Shown here: positions 1 through 10,994 of the stretch, piece after piece
Layout: the number at the start of each line of letters is the position of its first letter
How positions within the stretch are numbered: position 1 is the first letter of the stretch
Assembly: GCA_014529385.2 (NCBI GenBank)
Contig: CM043971.1
Coordinates: forward strand, 33,499,709-33,563,708
From: Adiantum capillus-veneris
Taxonomy: Eukaryota > Streptophyta > Polypodiopsida > Polypodiales > Pteridaceae
Direction: 5' to 3'
Length of the DNA: 64,000 bases
Position numbers and translations under genes: made by a program
Notes under the pieces: generated by a model
What the model saw: only the letters and a program-made list of their open reading frames with translations
Databases searched by the model: none
What the model was told of the DNA's origin: nothing

Positions 1-87
1 CATAAAAATTAAAGAACCCTTTATTAAGTGCACGAGCGAGTACACCTGCTCAATCTCCCTCCCTTGAGTTCATAATTGAGCACGATG

Positions 88-3000
88 TTTTTTTTTTTCA
101 AGAAAAAGATCGTTCCATTAGTTAAAAAACCTGCCCATGGGCTACAAACCGCCCCTACTAGAGAGGGCCACATCAAAATGTGGATAGACTCTCCCAGTGA
201 AGAAACAAGATATGTACAATGATGGCTAAATCAAGATATCAGAGGAGGAAATGATTACACTGGTGGGTGGCACTGCCATGAGCTATGGTGAAGAAGGGCC
301 CTGGTCGCCAAAGTCACAAGAAGGCCTCGTGGCACTCCCGCATGCGCTCGGAGCTGCCTTGAAGCCTCTCAAACTGTCCCCTGAGTGTATGGATCAGCTC
401 CAGCCAGATGCCACGTACAATCTCCGCCAGTGGGACAGGTCGAGCCTCGAAGATGAGGAAGCATTGGGCTCTCTAGATGAACCAAAGTGTTAAGACTGCA
501 GAGGAGCTCCCAACAACAGCTAGCTGTTAAAAAAGCGCATATGGCAAAGTAACCACTATGCACCAGAAAACTGCCAGCTGTAGTAGCTCGATGAGCAACT
601 AGCGACTGGAACATAGTGACTCTCCTCAGCTATCTGCAGTCCCACAAGCACCCCCAAAAATCTGCCAAGAACTCAGTCATGAGACCCTCCTCTTGCCAAT
701 GGTCCGCTGCAGCAGGACCAGCGTCTCTCCACGCCGTTAGTATGTGACGTCCCAGCCGTGCTGTGTACTGGAAAAAAGGAGTCCCAGGTGATCGGCTGGA
801 GTAAAAGGATCCCGCCAAACCATTCCGCTGGGTCCCACTGCACTTGCACTAGGAGGCGGCTCTCCCAAGCCCATAACCGCCAATGTCCTGACTCAAGAGC
901 TGATAGGTCTAGGTCTATCACATAAGTCCTCCCACTGATGCCCACAACTCCGATCCATTGAAAGCAGCACTCACCTTTGGTACCTCAGTAGTGACTCTGT
1001 GGAAGCGGCCCTCTCCTCTGAACCTCAGAGAACATGCAAACCCTATGTCTGAGCAAGCTCGAATTGCAATGAGTACCTCCAACTGAGCGAAAGCCCCCAT
1101 CCATCAGAGGCCTCCGTCTCAAGAGGGGTGTGCCACTCTGCTGGTATAGCCTCTACAATATCCTAACATCACCCCCCTCATGTCTCGCAGTGCTGTAAAT
1201 TGCAGCCAGTAACCCAGAGTGCAGGTTGGAGCCTCTGCCATGGGACCCCAAGAGACATGAGGTCCGGTACTAGCCATGTGACCTCGTTGTGTGTTGATGA
1301 AAGGGTTCCATGTAAGTGGCTACCTCAAGCGCTCCTCAATGCATGTGGGCCGGTGTTGCTCAAGGCCACTCTGCAACTGCTCCCAAGACCGAAGCAAGCT
1401 CAAAGAAAAACGATCCTCCCATCTCCTGCTCAGGCCCACTCTGCGCATCTCTGAAAAATCCAGCAAGTGGAAGGGCTCAATGAGTCATCTGCCTATGGAA
1501 CCTCGGCACGAATCTAGTGAAGCAACAACTCCTTCCAAGGCTCCTCCCCTGGAAGGAGACCTCTGATAATGCGCTTTTCAAAGAGAGCTCTACTCCGCCG
1601 TGTTGGGTTGATGATCCCCAACACCCCCTGAGAACAATGTAGAGTAATGACCTACCAGGGAACTTTGGTCCGAGCGGATTGTGTGTCTTGCCTTGACCAC
1701 AAAAAGTTCCTGATCAAACTCTCCAACCAGCTGATGCAAGAACTTGCGAAAATCCAGCAAGACGTGATGTACCACATAGTAGCCAAAAGCACCTAGTTGG
1801 TCATTACAACTCTTCCTGTAAGTGAGAGTCGTGTTGAGCTCCAGTGTAGTAGTTTCCTCTATATGGATAGGAGAGGAGCAATCTCCTACTCTCGTGACAA
1901 ATCCAAACGAGCCTGACAACCCAAGTATCGAACTGGTGTCCCTGGGGGGATCCACCTACAGCCCTCTCCAGGCAACCCATTGGGCGTGGGAGCACCACCA
2001 ACTCAGAATGCCACTATCTTTTGCTAGCTAATCAACACTCCCGACGCACGACAGAACACCTCAAGAGGCTGCTCACACCTATGAAAATTGGCCTCCTGGG
2101 CCCTGGCCCTCCGGAAATATGGGTCTGAGTCATGATCAAACTCAGCATCCAAAAGCTCATCCCCTTGACTAGATAACTGTAATCCATGCAAGCCAACCTC
2201 CTGTGAAGTCAATAATCTACTCATCGCCCCAACATAGAATAGAAACAAGAACGGGGCAAGACACCCCTCTAATCCAAGCATCTGAAAAGCCCATTCGGTG
2301 CATAGTGCCATCAAGGAAGCCCCTGTCAACTCTGTCATAGGCCTTCTCAAAGCGAGAAGGAGAACCACAACATCCTCTCCTCAAAGGGAAGCGAGAGCAA
2401 TCGCCTCCCAGAAGGTGAAAATATTGTCAAGAATGCTACACTCCTTGACAAAACCCATCTATGTCTCGAGTACGATTCTCTGAAGTAGCGTTTGAATTCT
2501 CAAACTTAGAGCCTTTGCTAGAATTTGTAGACCGAGTTGAGAACAGTGATAGGTTACTACTACCGAATCTCATCCAAAGAGCCACCCTCCTTGGAGATGA
2601 GAAAATCAAGCCCTCACTCATGCTATCAGACATCTCCCCACTGTGCAAAATGTGCCAGTATGCACTACATAGGTCTTGATCAAGAAACTCCCAATACTCC
2701 AAGAAGAAACCTGGAGTCAAACCATCCTCCCTTAGGCAGCTATCATAGGGAAGTGCTATGAGAGCCTCTTAGAGCTCCTTTGGCTGGGGTGGGTTCTCCA
2801 ACCTCTAGCGCATCTCCTCAATGATTAAGCAAGGCAATTTGTGCCCACACCTGCTCTCTACATGCATCCTTGCGCTCTAACTGCAGCTCTGCTGAAAGTA
2901 ACTCACGGTAAAAATCAGTAGCAATTGCACGCATGACTTTGTCACCCACCCAGGTCCTCTACGATGCCTAACGGTGGAAGGCAAACTTGTGGCGCTGCTA

Positions 3001-3315
3001 CCCGATCACAATGAGCTCTTGCCCAGCCTGATGCATCTCATCCTCCATCCAAGGGCATCCGCTATAAAGAAGCAATGTCTTGCCGGAGCCGCTTCTCCTC
3101 CTCTCGAGCTGTAGCCAAGCGGATTGCTGACTCCTCGAGGAAGACTAAGCTCCACAAGGCTAGTGGCCACTCGAGCAGCAAGGTCACTTGGTGTGTCCAA
3201 ACTCGCTGCCCAAAGCGCCACGACCTGCTAATAATTGAGCTCTATATCCAACACAATCCTATTTGGGATGCGAAGCATGAGATTGCCGCTCGCTGTCTAT
3301 ATGTGTTACGAGATT
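88..3315 (-). mobile_element. LINE (L1-type) remnant, ORF2 part, with 3' poly(A)
   Basis: Decayed minus-strand non-LTR retrotransposon. Its 3' end is the poly(T) run at 88-98 (poly(A) on the element strand), preceded by a tail like that of the LINE ending at 27694. Translated pieces match that LINE's ORF2 in order: pre-RT spacer (3220-3006), RT start 'FFLEYWEFLDQDLCSAYWHI' (2720-2436), palm region 'APFLFLFYVGAMSRLL' and the decayed active-site strand where FADDS has become FDHDS (2368-2024), thumb/connection (2001-1590), and the zinc-binding tail 'LVAHRATTAGSFLVHSG' (614-369). Every frame is broken. It stops at about 3315 where the foldback array begins. ORF1 of the same family lies beyond that array in the same orientation, so both may be one disrupted element. 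No 5' target duplication was found. Confidence 0.85.
2024..2720 (-). pseudogene. LINE ORF2 reverse transcriptase fragment (broken)
   Basis: Two adjoining reading frames cover the RT fingers and palm of the LINE: 2720-2436 and 2368-2024. They align with residues about 100-360 of the RT frame at 24330-25862. The usual palm motif 'FADDS' is altered to 'FDHDS', so the catalytic aspartate pair is damaged, and the two pieces are out of frame with each other. No activity is expected. Confidence 0.8.
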
Positions 3316-3317
3316 GG

Positions 3318-4085
3318 GCACCCTCCTGTTGCATGTGGTTAAGTGCAATTGGGATAGCTGGCTTAATGGTTAATTATGTGCTATCTATTTGATTTTACAA
3401 TGGTGAGTGTATGATGATTTGTAGATCTAAAATACTCGGCAAGAATAAAATGACCGAGAGATTATTATTTGCCTGCGCCTCCTTCTCGACTCCCAAAATT
3501 CCAATCTACAAATCATCATGCACTCACCATTAGTAAAATCAAATAGACAGCACATGATTAACCATTGAGCGAGCTATCCCAATTGCAGTTAACCACATGC
3601 AACAGGAGGCCGCCCAATATAGCTGGCTTAATGGTTAATCATGTGCTGTCTATTTGATTTTAGTAATGGTGAGTGCATGATGATTTGTAGATCTAAAATA
3701 CTCTGTAAGAATGAAATGACCGAGAGGATTATAATTTGTCGGCGCCTCCTTCTCGACTCCCAAAATTCCAATCTACAAATCATTATGCATTCACCATTAG
3801 TAAAATCAAATAGACAACACATAATTAACCATTAAGCCAGCTAAATCAATTGCAGTTAACCACATGCAACAGGAGGATCCCCGGTCGTGCCCTCCTGTTG
3901 CATGTGGTTAACTGCAATTGGGATAGCTCGCATCATGGTTAATTATGTGCTGTCTATTTGATTTTACTAATGGTGAGTGCATGATGATTTGTAAATTGGA
4001 ATTCTGGGGGTTGAGAAGGAGGCGCCAGCAAATAATAATCCTCTCGGTCATTTTATTCTTGTAGAGTATTTTAGATCTTTTATTC
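3318..4085. repeat. Array of foldback (MITE-like) palindromes
   Basis: Three related segments (about 3320-3582, 3618-3876 and 3889-4085) share arms beginning 'CCTCCTGTTGCATGTGGTTAA' less one base, followed by 'GCAATTGGGATAGCT' and 'ATGGTTAATTATGTGCT'. In the first, the left arm (3326-3440) is the reverse complement of the right arm (3505-3582), around a spacer containing 'CTCGGTCATTTTATTC' on one strand. The second lacks the outermost left arm but has the complete right arm. The third runs with its spacer inverted relative to the others. Short peptides on the two strands at 3628-3835 are nearly identical because of this symmetry and are not genes. It looks like nested or tandem foldback insertions. 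The superfamily is unknown because no clean target duplication could be assigned. Confidence 0.75.
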
Positions 4086-4426
4086 AATAAGCCACTATGG
4101 CTGCTTTCTAAGTAGGATAGTGAGAACTCACCCTAAGAGGGTCATGCAATAAGTGATGTGTTCCACTCATAACTAAAGTGGAACTAAGTGTAAAAGAGGG
4201 ACCTCCAATTTTTGGCACCAACAAGTAATATCAAATATTAAATACCAAACTCCACAAGAGGTGCTCTGGAGTTTGGGACTGCAATCTTTAAGCCTTCCTT
4301 GTGTAAATGCCCTAAATTTTCCCTTCTCTCTCTCTTATGCTATATTGTGTTATGCTATGTACTACCAATCATGTCTGCATCTTCTCTTTCACTCTCTTAC
4401 ACTCTTACATTCTCCTATTATCAAGC

Positions 4427-4469
<43 letters not shown>

Positions 4470-4560
4470 AGTCTAGGTGTGTATGTGTACTTGGAAAATT
4501 GGAAGAGATGGTGAGAGGTTGACAAGGAGGTGTGCAAGCAAGTTTGGAAATTGGAAGCGA
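4086..4560. other. No gene seen; low-complexity spacer
   Basis: Between the foldback array and the LINE ORF1 remnant I see no conserved coding sequence. It contains CT-rich stretches and the GT microsatellite listed separately. Confidence 0.6.
4429..4467. repeat. (GT)n microsatellite
   Basis: About 19 uninterrupted GT units. The cysteine/valine-repeat peptides read through it are artefacts. Confidence 0.95.
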
Positions 4561-4569
4561 CCGTTCTCC

Positions 4570-5870
4570 CCAACCCCTTGAGCCGATGACAGGGTATGAG
4601 ACGGGCGAGGAGATGAAGCAGTAGGTTGAGTCGGGGACATGGGAGGGGTGGGAGGAGGGTGTGGAGGAGGGGGAGGTGAAGACGGGGTGGTAGAATAGGT
4701 GGGCAGAGGAGGAGAGGGGAGCTAAGCGTGGCGAGGCTGAAGTGGATGGAGTCTCCTCTAGGAGATCCTACTCTAAAGGATTGAACCCAATGTTGCTAGC
4801 CTGTCGCAGGTCGGACACCAGGGGGTTTGTTGGGCGTGCATGTCCTTGTCAATGACAACTATGCACCTGCTGCTAGCCATTAGCCGATTGGGCACTGGTC
4901 TCTGAAGAGGTGCCAACCGATGCACCTTGAGTCTCACTCTATTGTGCCTCGCCAACCTTGGTAGACTGAGTTTGTGGCACAGATCGGGTTCTCTTGCGAG
5001 GACAAGCCTTCTCAAGATGGCCCATCTGCTTGCCTACATATGAAGCAATGGTTCGGGTGTCCCGAATACTCCACGCTCTGGTGGAACCTTCCACCACTCA
5101 GCCCTAGGCAATAGGACTACCTTCAGGAGAGTGAAGGTATCCCGGGCCAAAACACAAATTGTAGATATATATGCTGCCTTGGCAGTGACTGAATCTGCTA
5201 TGCGCGTGGTCTGTCCCAATCTCCTGGATAACAGCAGGAGGTACTCTCTCCTCAAGTCAAGGAAACAAATCGAGATGAGCAAGTCTGCTTCCTCGACAAG
5301 ACCATCAGAAACAGGGTCAAAACCATGGCGCCATAGTCGAAAATGAGCCTTGACTGCTCGGATGGACAGCGTGCTCATTGAAATGACCTTGGTCGCCATC
5401 TTGGGATTCTCAAACTCGATTCGGTAGAAGCCATGCCAGCGAAACTATACGTCAATGATCTTTCCTACCTTCGGACCTGGAGGAGATCGCGCACCTCGCC
5501 TCCACTGGGCCGGGTGCCAATAATCTTCCAAATGACAGAGGTGGCTTGAATGCGCTCCACCTGTGCTGCAAGGCTCGCTTGCTACGTCAACGAGAGAGCA
5601 CGTCGGATGGTGAGCTCTGCGGGATCGAACCAGGGGGCTTCATCTGAGTCCCTTTGAGGCGGAGCAAGAGCCTCCACCTATGTCTGTTGCATCTACGCAT
5701 GAGAGAGAGTCGAAGACGAAGCCGAGCTCCCCGAGCACTACCTCCAACGAGGCGAGACGAGGAAGAGAGAACCAGTGTGCGTGTCTCAAAGAAAAGCGAC
5801 CGGGGGGTGGGGCGCGGAAGCAAGGCGCGCAAGAGAGGGGGGGAAGTACGCAGCAGCGAGATCAAGTTGA
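4570..5870 (-). pseudogene. LINE ORF1 remnant (zinc-knuckle RNA-binding protein)
   Basis: The minus-strand frame at 5399-5034 closely matches ORF1 of the LINE at 20927-27694: both contain 'RAVKAHFRLWRHGFDP' / 'RAARAHFRQWRHGFDP' and 'LRREYL'. After a frame change, 'QMGHLEKACPRKR' (about 5040-4990) matches the zinc-knuckle region 'QMGHLAKAFPRRR' of the intact copy. Upstream (to about 5870) is the GC-rich leader. L1-type ORF1 proteins bind element RNA. Here stops and a frameshift break it, and the C-terminal half of ORF1 and the endonuclease are missing before 4560. It is colinear with the ORF2 remnant at 88-3315. Confidence 0.75.
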
Positions 5871-5879
5871 TCACAATGT

Positions 5880-6150
5880 TACAACTACATTTTGTGAATA
5901 TGTTGTATTTTAGTTTTGTTTCAATATGAACTGTGTTCTTGTTCTCTGTCTCATAACAGTGTGCAGCGGCCTACTACACACACTAGTAAAATAGTGGATT
6001 TAGTATGCTCAAGAAGGTGGTCCATAACACAATGTCACAAATATTTCAGAGCGTTTACAATGCAGGCTCAGCTCAAGAGCTCTGAGCAACCCTGGTCCTG
6101 AAGCTAATCGGACAACAATGAGAGCAGGGTACAGCTGTCGGCAGCCCATA
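5880..6150. other. No gene recognised
   Basis: AT-rich sequence without recognisable coding or element homology. Confidence 0.5.
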
Positions 6151-6398
6151 TTATACCTCTGACTCTAACTCATGGTAGCACAACTTCAAATACGCTATAC
6201 AGGCAGAAAACTCTTCTTCTGCAAGACCAGCCATATGTCGCATACCGGCATGGGTTTCTCCGTCATTAAAAAACTGTCTAATAGCCTTTAGGAACACCCG
6301 CTTTCGTTGAAAGAGCTCTCTATCAAGGCAGTTTCAAACAGTTCAACCACATTTCTCTTAATATCACTTTGAGCTTGGTAAAGAGTGCCATAACCCAT
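6151..6398 (-). pseudogene. Unidentified coding-like stretch in two overlapping frames
   Basis: On the minus strand a frame opens at 6398 ('MGYGTLYQAQSDIKRNVVEL...') and stops at 6288. A second frame, overlapping it from 6327, runs to a stop at 6151 and reads like real protein ('LFQRKRVFLKAIRQFFNDGE' and 'MRHMAGLAEEEFSACIAYLK'). A single one-base shift near 6325 would join them. The last codons (GAG|GTATAA) could also be an exon-intron border. I do not recognise the family and assign no function. It could be a processed pseudogene, an exon, or a captured fragment within a retroelement. Confidence 0.35.
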
Positions 6399-6592
6399 TG
6401 GAAATTAAAGCCATAAATTAGAGCATCAAAGCCATTGAGCTAGTAACTCACATTGTACAAGTCTAACACTATCAATGCCCCCACACTAGTGACTACTCAA
6501 TACGATAAATTGAGATCTCTATTCTTAGTTGCTCATTGTAAAATGATGAGCATATTTAAGTAACAGGAATATGTAATCTATAACCAGCTTGT

Positions 6593-6860
6593 ACACAGTA
6601 GAGGGCGGTACTAATTCAACTACATGTTAACTTTACACAAAGCACTAAGAAGAAAAGAGAGAGAGAGATGCGTCCAATGACTAGAATGTCACTGCGCACA
6701 CGAAGACCGACACCTTGTAGGCCCCAAAGATTGGCGCCCCTTTTGGTATTTCTTTATTCAATTGAAAATAGACGACCCAAACACGTAGATCAAAGTCTCA
6801 CAAAGCGGCCTGTACACAATAGAGGGCAGTACTAATTCAACTACTTGTTAACTTTACACA
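6593..6860 (-). repeat. LTR fragment between direct repeats
   Basis: About 160 bp (6652-6810) match 7527-7690, both being the poly(A)-signal/'CCGAAAGGGG'-type part of a minus-strand LTR. The copy at 6652-6810 is flanked by direct repeats of about 50 bp: 'GTACACAGTAGAGGGCGGTA' region (6594-6643) and 'GTACACAATAGAGGGCAGTA' region (6812-6860). This suggests a rearrangement or a template switch rather than a simple insertion. Confidence 0.55.
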
Positions 6861-7432
6861 GCCTTAGTTTTCACAATGGGTGAGACTTTCTTCCCTCCTT
6901 CGACTATCTCAAATGATGCCTTGCCTGTTGATGTGTGCGCAGTGTTACTGTAAGCATATTCAACCAATGGGAGGCGGTGTTCCCAAGTTGCCTTGTGCTT
7001 TGACACGTAACATTTGAGCAGATCCCTGTCATTGACAATTGACTGATACATCCCGTGATACTCAAAGATATTGCTCATGAATATCTTGACCATGTGTTCT
7101 GGCTTTATCTTCTTCCTAATAGGAATGAAATGGGTATGCTTAACCTACAAATGATAGTCCAAATCCCATCATTGCCTGTTTGCGTTCTTGGAAGATCAAA
7201 GATGAAGTCCATCGCTATGCTTTCCAATGGCCTATCAGGGATCGGCAATGGCTGCAACAATCTTGATTGCTTTTGCCTGTCAAATTTGACTTTCTGGCAT
7301 ACTAAGCATGATCTTATAAATAGAAACATTCCAATAAAGGGTCACTATCAACTCTCAAGCCTATCGACAAACCTTTTTCAAAACCTGGTTCTTTTCAAAA
7401 CTTGGTTCCAGATCAAAGGGACTTTCTGAGTT
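6854..7432 (-). pseudogene. Ty3/gypsy integrase fragment
   Basis: Minus-strand peptides carry the H2C2-to-core junction ('[20 protein letters not shown]', '[20 protein letters not shown]', 7329-7105) and the later core ('LLKCYVSKHKATWEHRLPL', 7093-6854). They parallel the integrase of element D at 13500-12936. About 100 residues of the DDE core between the two pieces are lost. A short broken fragment. Confidence 0.75.
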
Positions 7433-7499
7433 CATATCTTGTTTTGACCTTGAGCCCTCCAATTAAGAATTCCTTGGCCACGTTTAGAACTAATCTTAT

Positions 7500-8205
7500 C
7501 CCCTCTCTCTTGGGCACTCGGAAGAAAAGACAAAGAGAGAGAGATGCGTCCAGCGACTAGAATGTCACTGCGCACACGAAGATCGACACCCTGTAGGCCC
7601 CAAAGACTGGCACCCCTTTCGGTATTTCTTTAGTCAATTGAAAATAGACCACCCGAACACATAGATCAAAGTCTCACAATGCTGTCCAAACCTGGCGAGG
7701 GCTGAAATTGCATGTTTCTGACCCGATTTCGGTAACATAAGGACGCCAAAACCCCTATAGGTCAAAAGCATCCCAAGGCTTTCTTGAGGCTCCCCTAGTG
7801 TTTCCAGGTGCGAAACCCTAAACTTGCACAAAAACACAGCGGGCTGTAATTATCTGTTTTAAATTGTTTTTAGCGAAACGAACACGTCTACGCATGTCCC
7901 AAGGGCTCCCACACGGAATGGGACAGTTCCCCTATAATTTGGACGGGTTCTCACGCGAGAAAACTCTCCAAATTCGCAATCTTTTGCGATGGAACCGTGT
8001 ATAGATTAGCAATTATCTAATCCGGTTCCTGTTCAAAAGGCTCTTGCCTTGGCAAACGCGCATAAAAACCCCAGAACTGTACATAGTCAACTGAGAAGCC
8101 CAACTACAGGGGCATTACCATATGTGCAAAGGGGAGAGAGAGATACATGAGAGAAAATCATCGCGACACAAGAGAGAAAGGAGCAGGCAAGCTTTCCATT
8201 AAAGC
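7500..8205 (-). repeat. Distal part of a long LTR (D family), split by element F
   Basis: Read on the minus strand this continues directly from 11610-12048 once element F (8206-11604) and one copy of its 5-bp target duplication are removed. It contains 'GGTTTTGGCGTCC', then the 'AAATACCGAAAGGGG' block at about 7640-7610. The same LTR type occurs in the opposite orientation at about 32460-33560. Its distal end is uncertain. Confidence 0.7.
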
Positions 8206-8858
8206 TGTCACAAAGTGGTGACGTGGCATGTCCAACCGCCTAGCAAGATGATGACGTGGCAGAACAGTACGACGCTCACAGGCTGATGACGTGGCAAAAC
8301 AATACGACGCTGACACGCTGATGACGTGGCAAAATAGTACGGCATTGTGACAGACTGAAGACGTGGCACTTTTTTCGCAAAAAGTGTTGACTGTACGGAC
8401 GTTGTTGACGTGGTAGAATGAACGAAATTTCCCGTTTCACACTGGGTACTGATATGGCATGGCAGTACAGGATTCCCCAAAAAGCGTTGACTGCTTTTGG
8501 CAGTTTTTGAAGATCGGGTGCTTTTGGGAATTGAAGCTTTTGAGTTTAATTGCGTTTGGGGCTCTGCTTTTGGCATCCCTTGTAAGAATAAAAGAGCCCT
8601 AAGGCCCTCACTTCTCAGAGCATCTGGATGCAAAGTCTGAGAGCAGAGGTTCCCGACAGAAGTTGTACTTTGCTCAAGATTTAATAAATAAAGAAATACC
8701 GAAAGGGGCGCTAGGTTTTGGGGCCAATACCTCTAAGCACAGAACTACGCCGGACTGTGTCGTCAATTGAATTGTGATTCTAAAGTTGTGAAGTATTTAA
8801 AGTGATTCTCTCTCGTGTCGTGACAAATTCTAGACCTATGGAGCCCAAGCCTGTTACA
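8206..8858 (+). repeat. 5' LTR of element F
   Basis: Starts TGTCACAAAG, ends CCTGTTACA. U3 carries six TGACGTGG-like boxes; AATAAA precedes the 'GAAATACCGAAAGGGGCGC' block at about 8690. Confidence 0.9.
8218..8413 (+). promoter_or_regulatory. Repeated TGACGTGGC (bZIP/G-box-like) boxes in F-LTR U3
   Basis: ACGTGGC/ACGTGGT cores at about 8218-8227, 8251-8260, 8287-8295, 8321-8330, 8359-8367 and 8406-8413, several within a degenerate unit of about 35 bp ('GCTGATGACGTGGCAAAA'). TGACGTGG cores are known plant bZIP sites. Enhancer function is inferred. Confidence 0.5.
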
Positions 8859-8859
8859 G

Positions 8860-8870
8860 TGGTATCAGAG
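8860..8870 (+). promoter_or_regulatory. Primer-binding site (tRNA-iMet) of element F
   Basis: TGGTATCAGAG one base after the 5' LTR, complementary to the 3' end of plant initiator-Met tRNA, where minus-strand DNA synthesis would begin. Confidence 0.85.
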
Positions 8871-9119
8871 TATCAGGCGTGTGCTTTTCTCAAAGCATAC
8901 CGGTCCTATTAAAGAGCAAACAAGGCACTTGGGCACAATTTTGGAAATTGTTACTGAAGAATCTTCGTGCCCCGACAACTCCGGACTTATTAGCCACTCC
9001 AACCCTTACTTCATCGCGCATCGGGCGTACTCCCGTCTTCATTGCTCTGTCCTACAGGGCATAAAGCCATTAAGAATCCCAGATTACATATGGGTTCTCG
9101 TGAAGAATCTGATGGAGAT

Positions 9120-9469
9120 AACACCTCTCAATGGGAAGCCAAAGAAAAGTTGAAATCCGGGAGAAGTGAAGAAAAGAATGAAGATTTGGGTTTTCTTTTT
9201 TTTTTTTAGTAGAGAAGTTTGCCAGAGCAGAATACAAGCGTCCACTGCAGGTTGACATGGGTGTGAAAAGATTGATGAAGTACTCTAGAGACCCGAGATT
9301 TGCGAAACACCTTAAGACTTACCCGATTGATGAGATTCACTCGAGATGGCATGAGGCCATTGAGTCTCCTCTCAAGACGGGGTGGAAAGCTAAAAGGACA
9401 GACGAGTGCAGAAAAGAGGAAGCTTTACTCGTAGGAAGAGCTGAAACAAAATTGTTGACCAGAAGATGA
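9120..9469 (+). pseudogene. Gag-like N-terminal remnant in element F
   Basis: The plus frame 9257-9469 ('GVKRLMKYSRDPRFAKHLKT', then 'DEIHSRWHEAIES') resembles, in spacing and residues, a minus-strand gag piece of element H at 44885-44691 ('[15 protein letters not shown]', 'KEVHTQWQK'). This supports common descent of F and H. A poly(T) run at about 9190 and a stop separate it from any upstream start. Only the amino end of gag is left. No zinc knuckle was seen. Confidence 0.55.
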
Positions 9470-9479
9470 CCCAGATACT

Positions 9480-10990
9480 CGAAAGGACATTGAAAGAGAT
9501 ACCGATGTACTCACAACATGGTTGTTTGTGATAGATAACCAAGGAACTCACTTTTGTATGGATTGGGAAGCATGGAGCTGGACATCCACTCTTTTGCAAC
9601 GAGGTGAGCTATCTCCTTGCCTACTTTGCACGTGAAATCAAGGATGAGATGGTGAGATCGAGAGCGACGAGAGCTCAGGAATGAATCGGATATCCTTTCA
9701 ATTCGAGATAAGAATGATGAATTTGAATGAATGAATGATGACGCATGTTGAATGATTCTCGTGTATCAAGATTCCCATATGAATGAGATGACTAGATATT
9801 GTGGTGAGCGCATCAAGAGTTCATGCGGGATGAGATGGCTACACAGGGACCTAGGTGCATCAAGACTTCTGGGGACGGATGAGATGACTAGATGATTGAA
9901 ACATTGTGTTCAGTATGAACTAAGTGTGTGAATGAAGAACTTTGAAACAGGAATTTCCCAAGGTAAATCTCATTTATATATGAGATTAATGTTGTCTAGA
10001 AGAACTTGCTAGTTGTGTGCAGATAACAGGTGAAGTCGATGATGATGAATGCAATTGGGAATGAATGCGATAAGTATCATGCATACTGAATGAAACCAAT
10101 GTGGTATGGAAGAACCTGCTATTTGCGAATAGATAACAGGATTTAGAAAAAAAAAAGAAGAAAGAAAGACACAACGAAAGAAAGAAAGAATGAGATGATG
10201 ATGACTTTGGAGCAGTGACAGCTCCCAGATGAACTTGAATTGAAAAAGAGCGAGAAGATACTCGTTCCGGAACAGACACCAACTTTCCAAGATAGGAAAG
10301 AGAAAGGTAAAGTGAACGATGCTTCCTAGATAAGAACCATTTGGCATTGAATGCGAAATCAATGGAGGAGGAGGACCTAGCACATACTCTTTAGATTTGG
10401 AACTTTACCTCGACGCTTTTGGTCTAGCAGTGGCTATTCCTAGAGTTCCCACAAATCAGCAGGTTGAATCTGGTGCAGGCGGGATTGCACAAGAGGGGAG
10501 TTACTCCACTCCTTTGTCACAGATTACTTGGATGGAATAAAGTCACTGATTGCCCTTTGGGTTTCAGGGATACTAATGGGCTGACAGAATTATGCTGAAT
10601 GACTTTATGAGAGAAGTACTTCGACTTGGGATCCCTGAAAATGATTACTCGCACATGACAGTACTTGAGTCAAAAATCTCTATAGACATGATCGCAAAAC
10701 GGGATTAGTTAATACGACATCAGTGAGGTCCGGGAAGGATCTAGATGCGGTTACTAAATATGTTGCTGGCAGTCATGGTTTGAGATTTGGAATGAATTTT
10801 TTTGTGATTGATTTGTCATGTGATGTGCCGTGATGTCATGTGCAGTGATGTGACTGTCATCTTTGTACAAGTGCTAGATGTGTCGTGTCTAGTGCGTCGG
10901 TACTTAGAGTCAGTGTCTACTGAAATGGTTTATGGCCTCTGTTTGTTTTGCAAGCGTAATCGAGGACGATTACAATTCTTTCAAGAGGGG
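9480..10990 (+). other. Non-coding interior of element F
   Basis: No long conserved frame. 10365-10545 is a degraded copy of the H-element chromodomain tail and following spacer ('...GAGGAGGACCTAGCA...', '...GCACAAGAGGGGAGTTACTCC' less one base). 10800-10990 matches the pre-PPT spacer at 34600-34800 and 63780-64000 in reverse orientation. Confidence 0.6.
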
Positions 10991-10994
10991 GGTA

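Noticed and set aside
3628-3835. Pair of near-identical small proteins on opposite strands
   Set aside because: Explained by palindromic symmetry of the foldback element.
4261-4514. Cys-Val repeat peptides
   Set aside because: Translation of the GT microsatellite.
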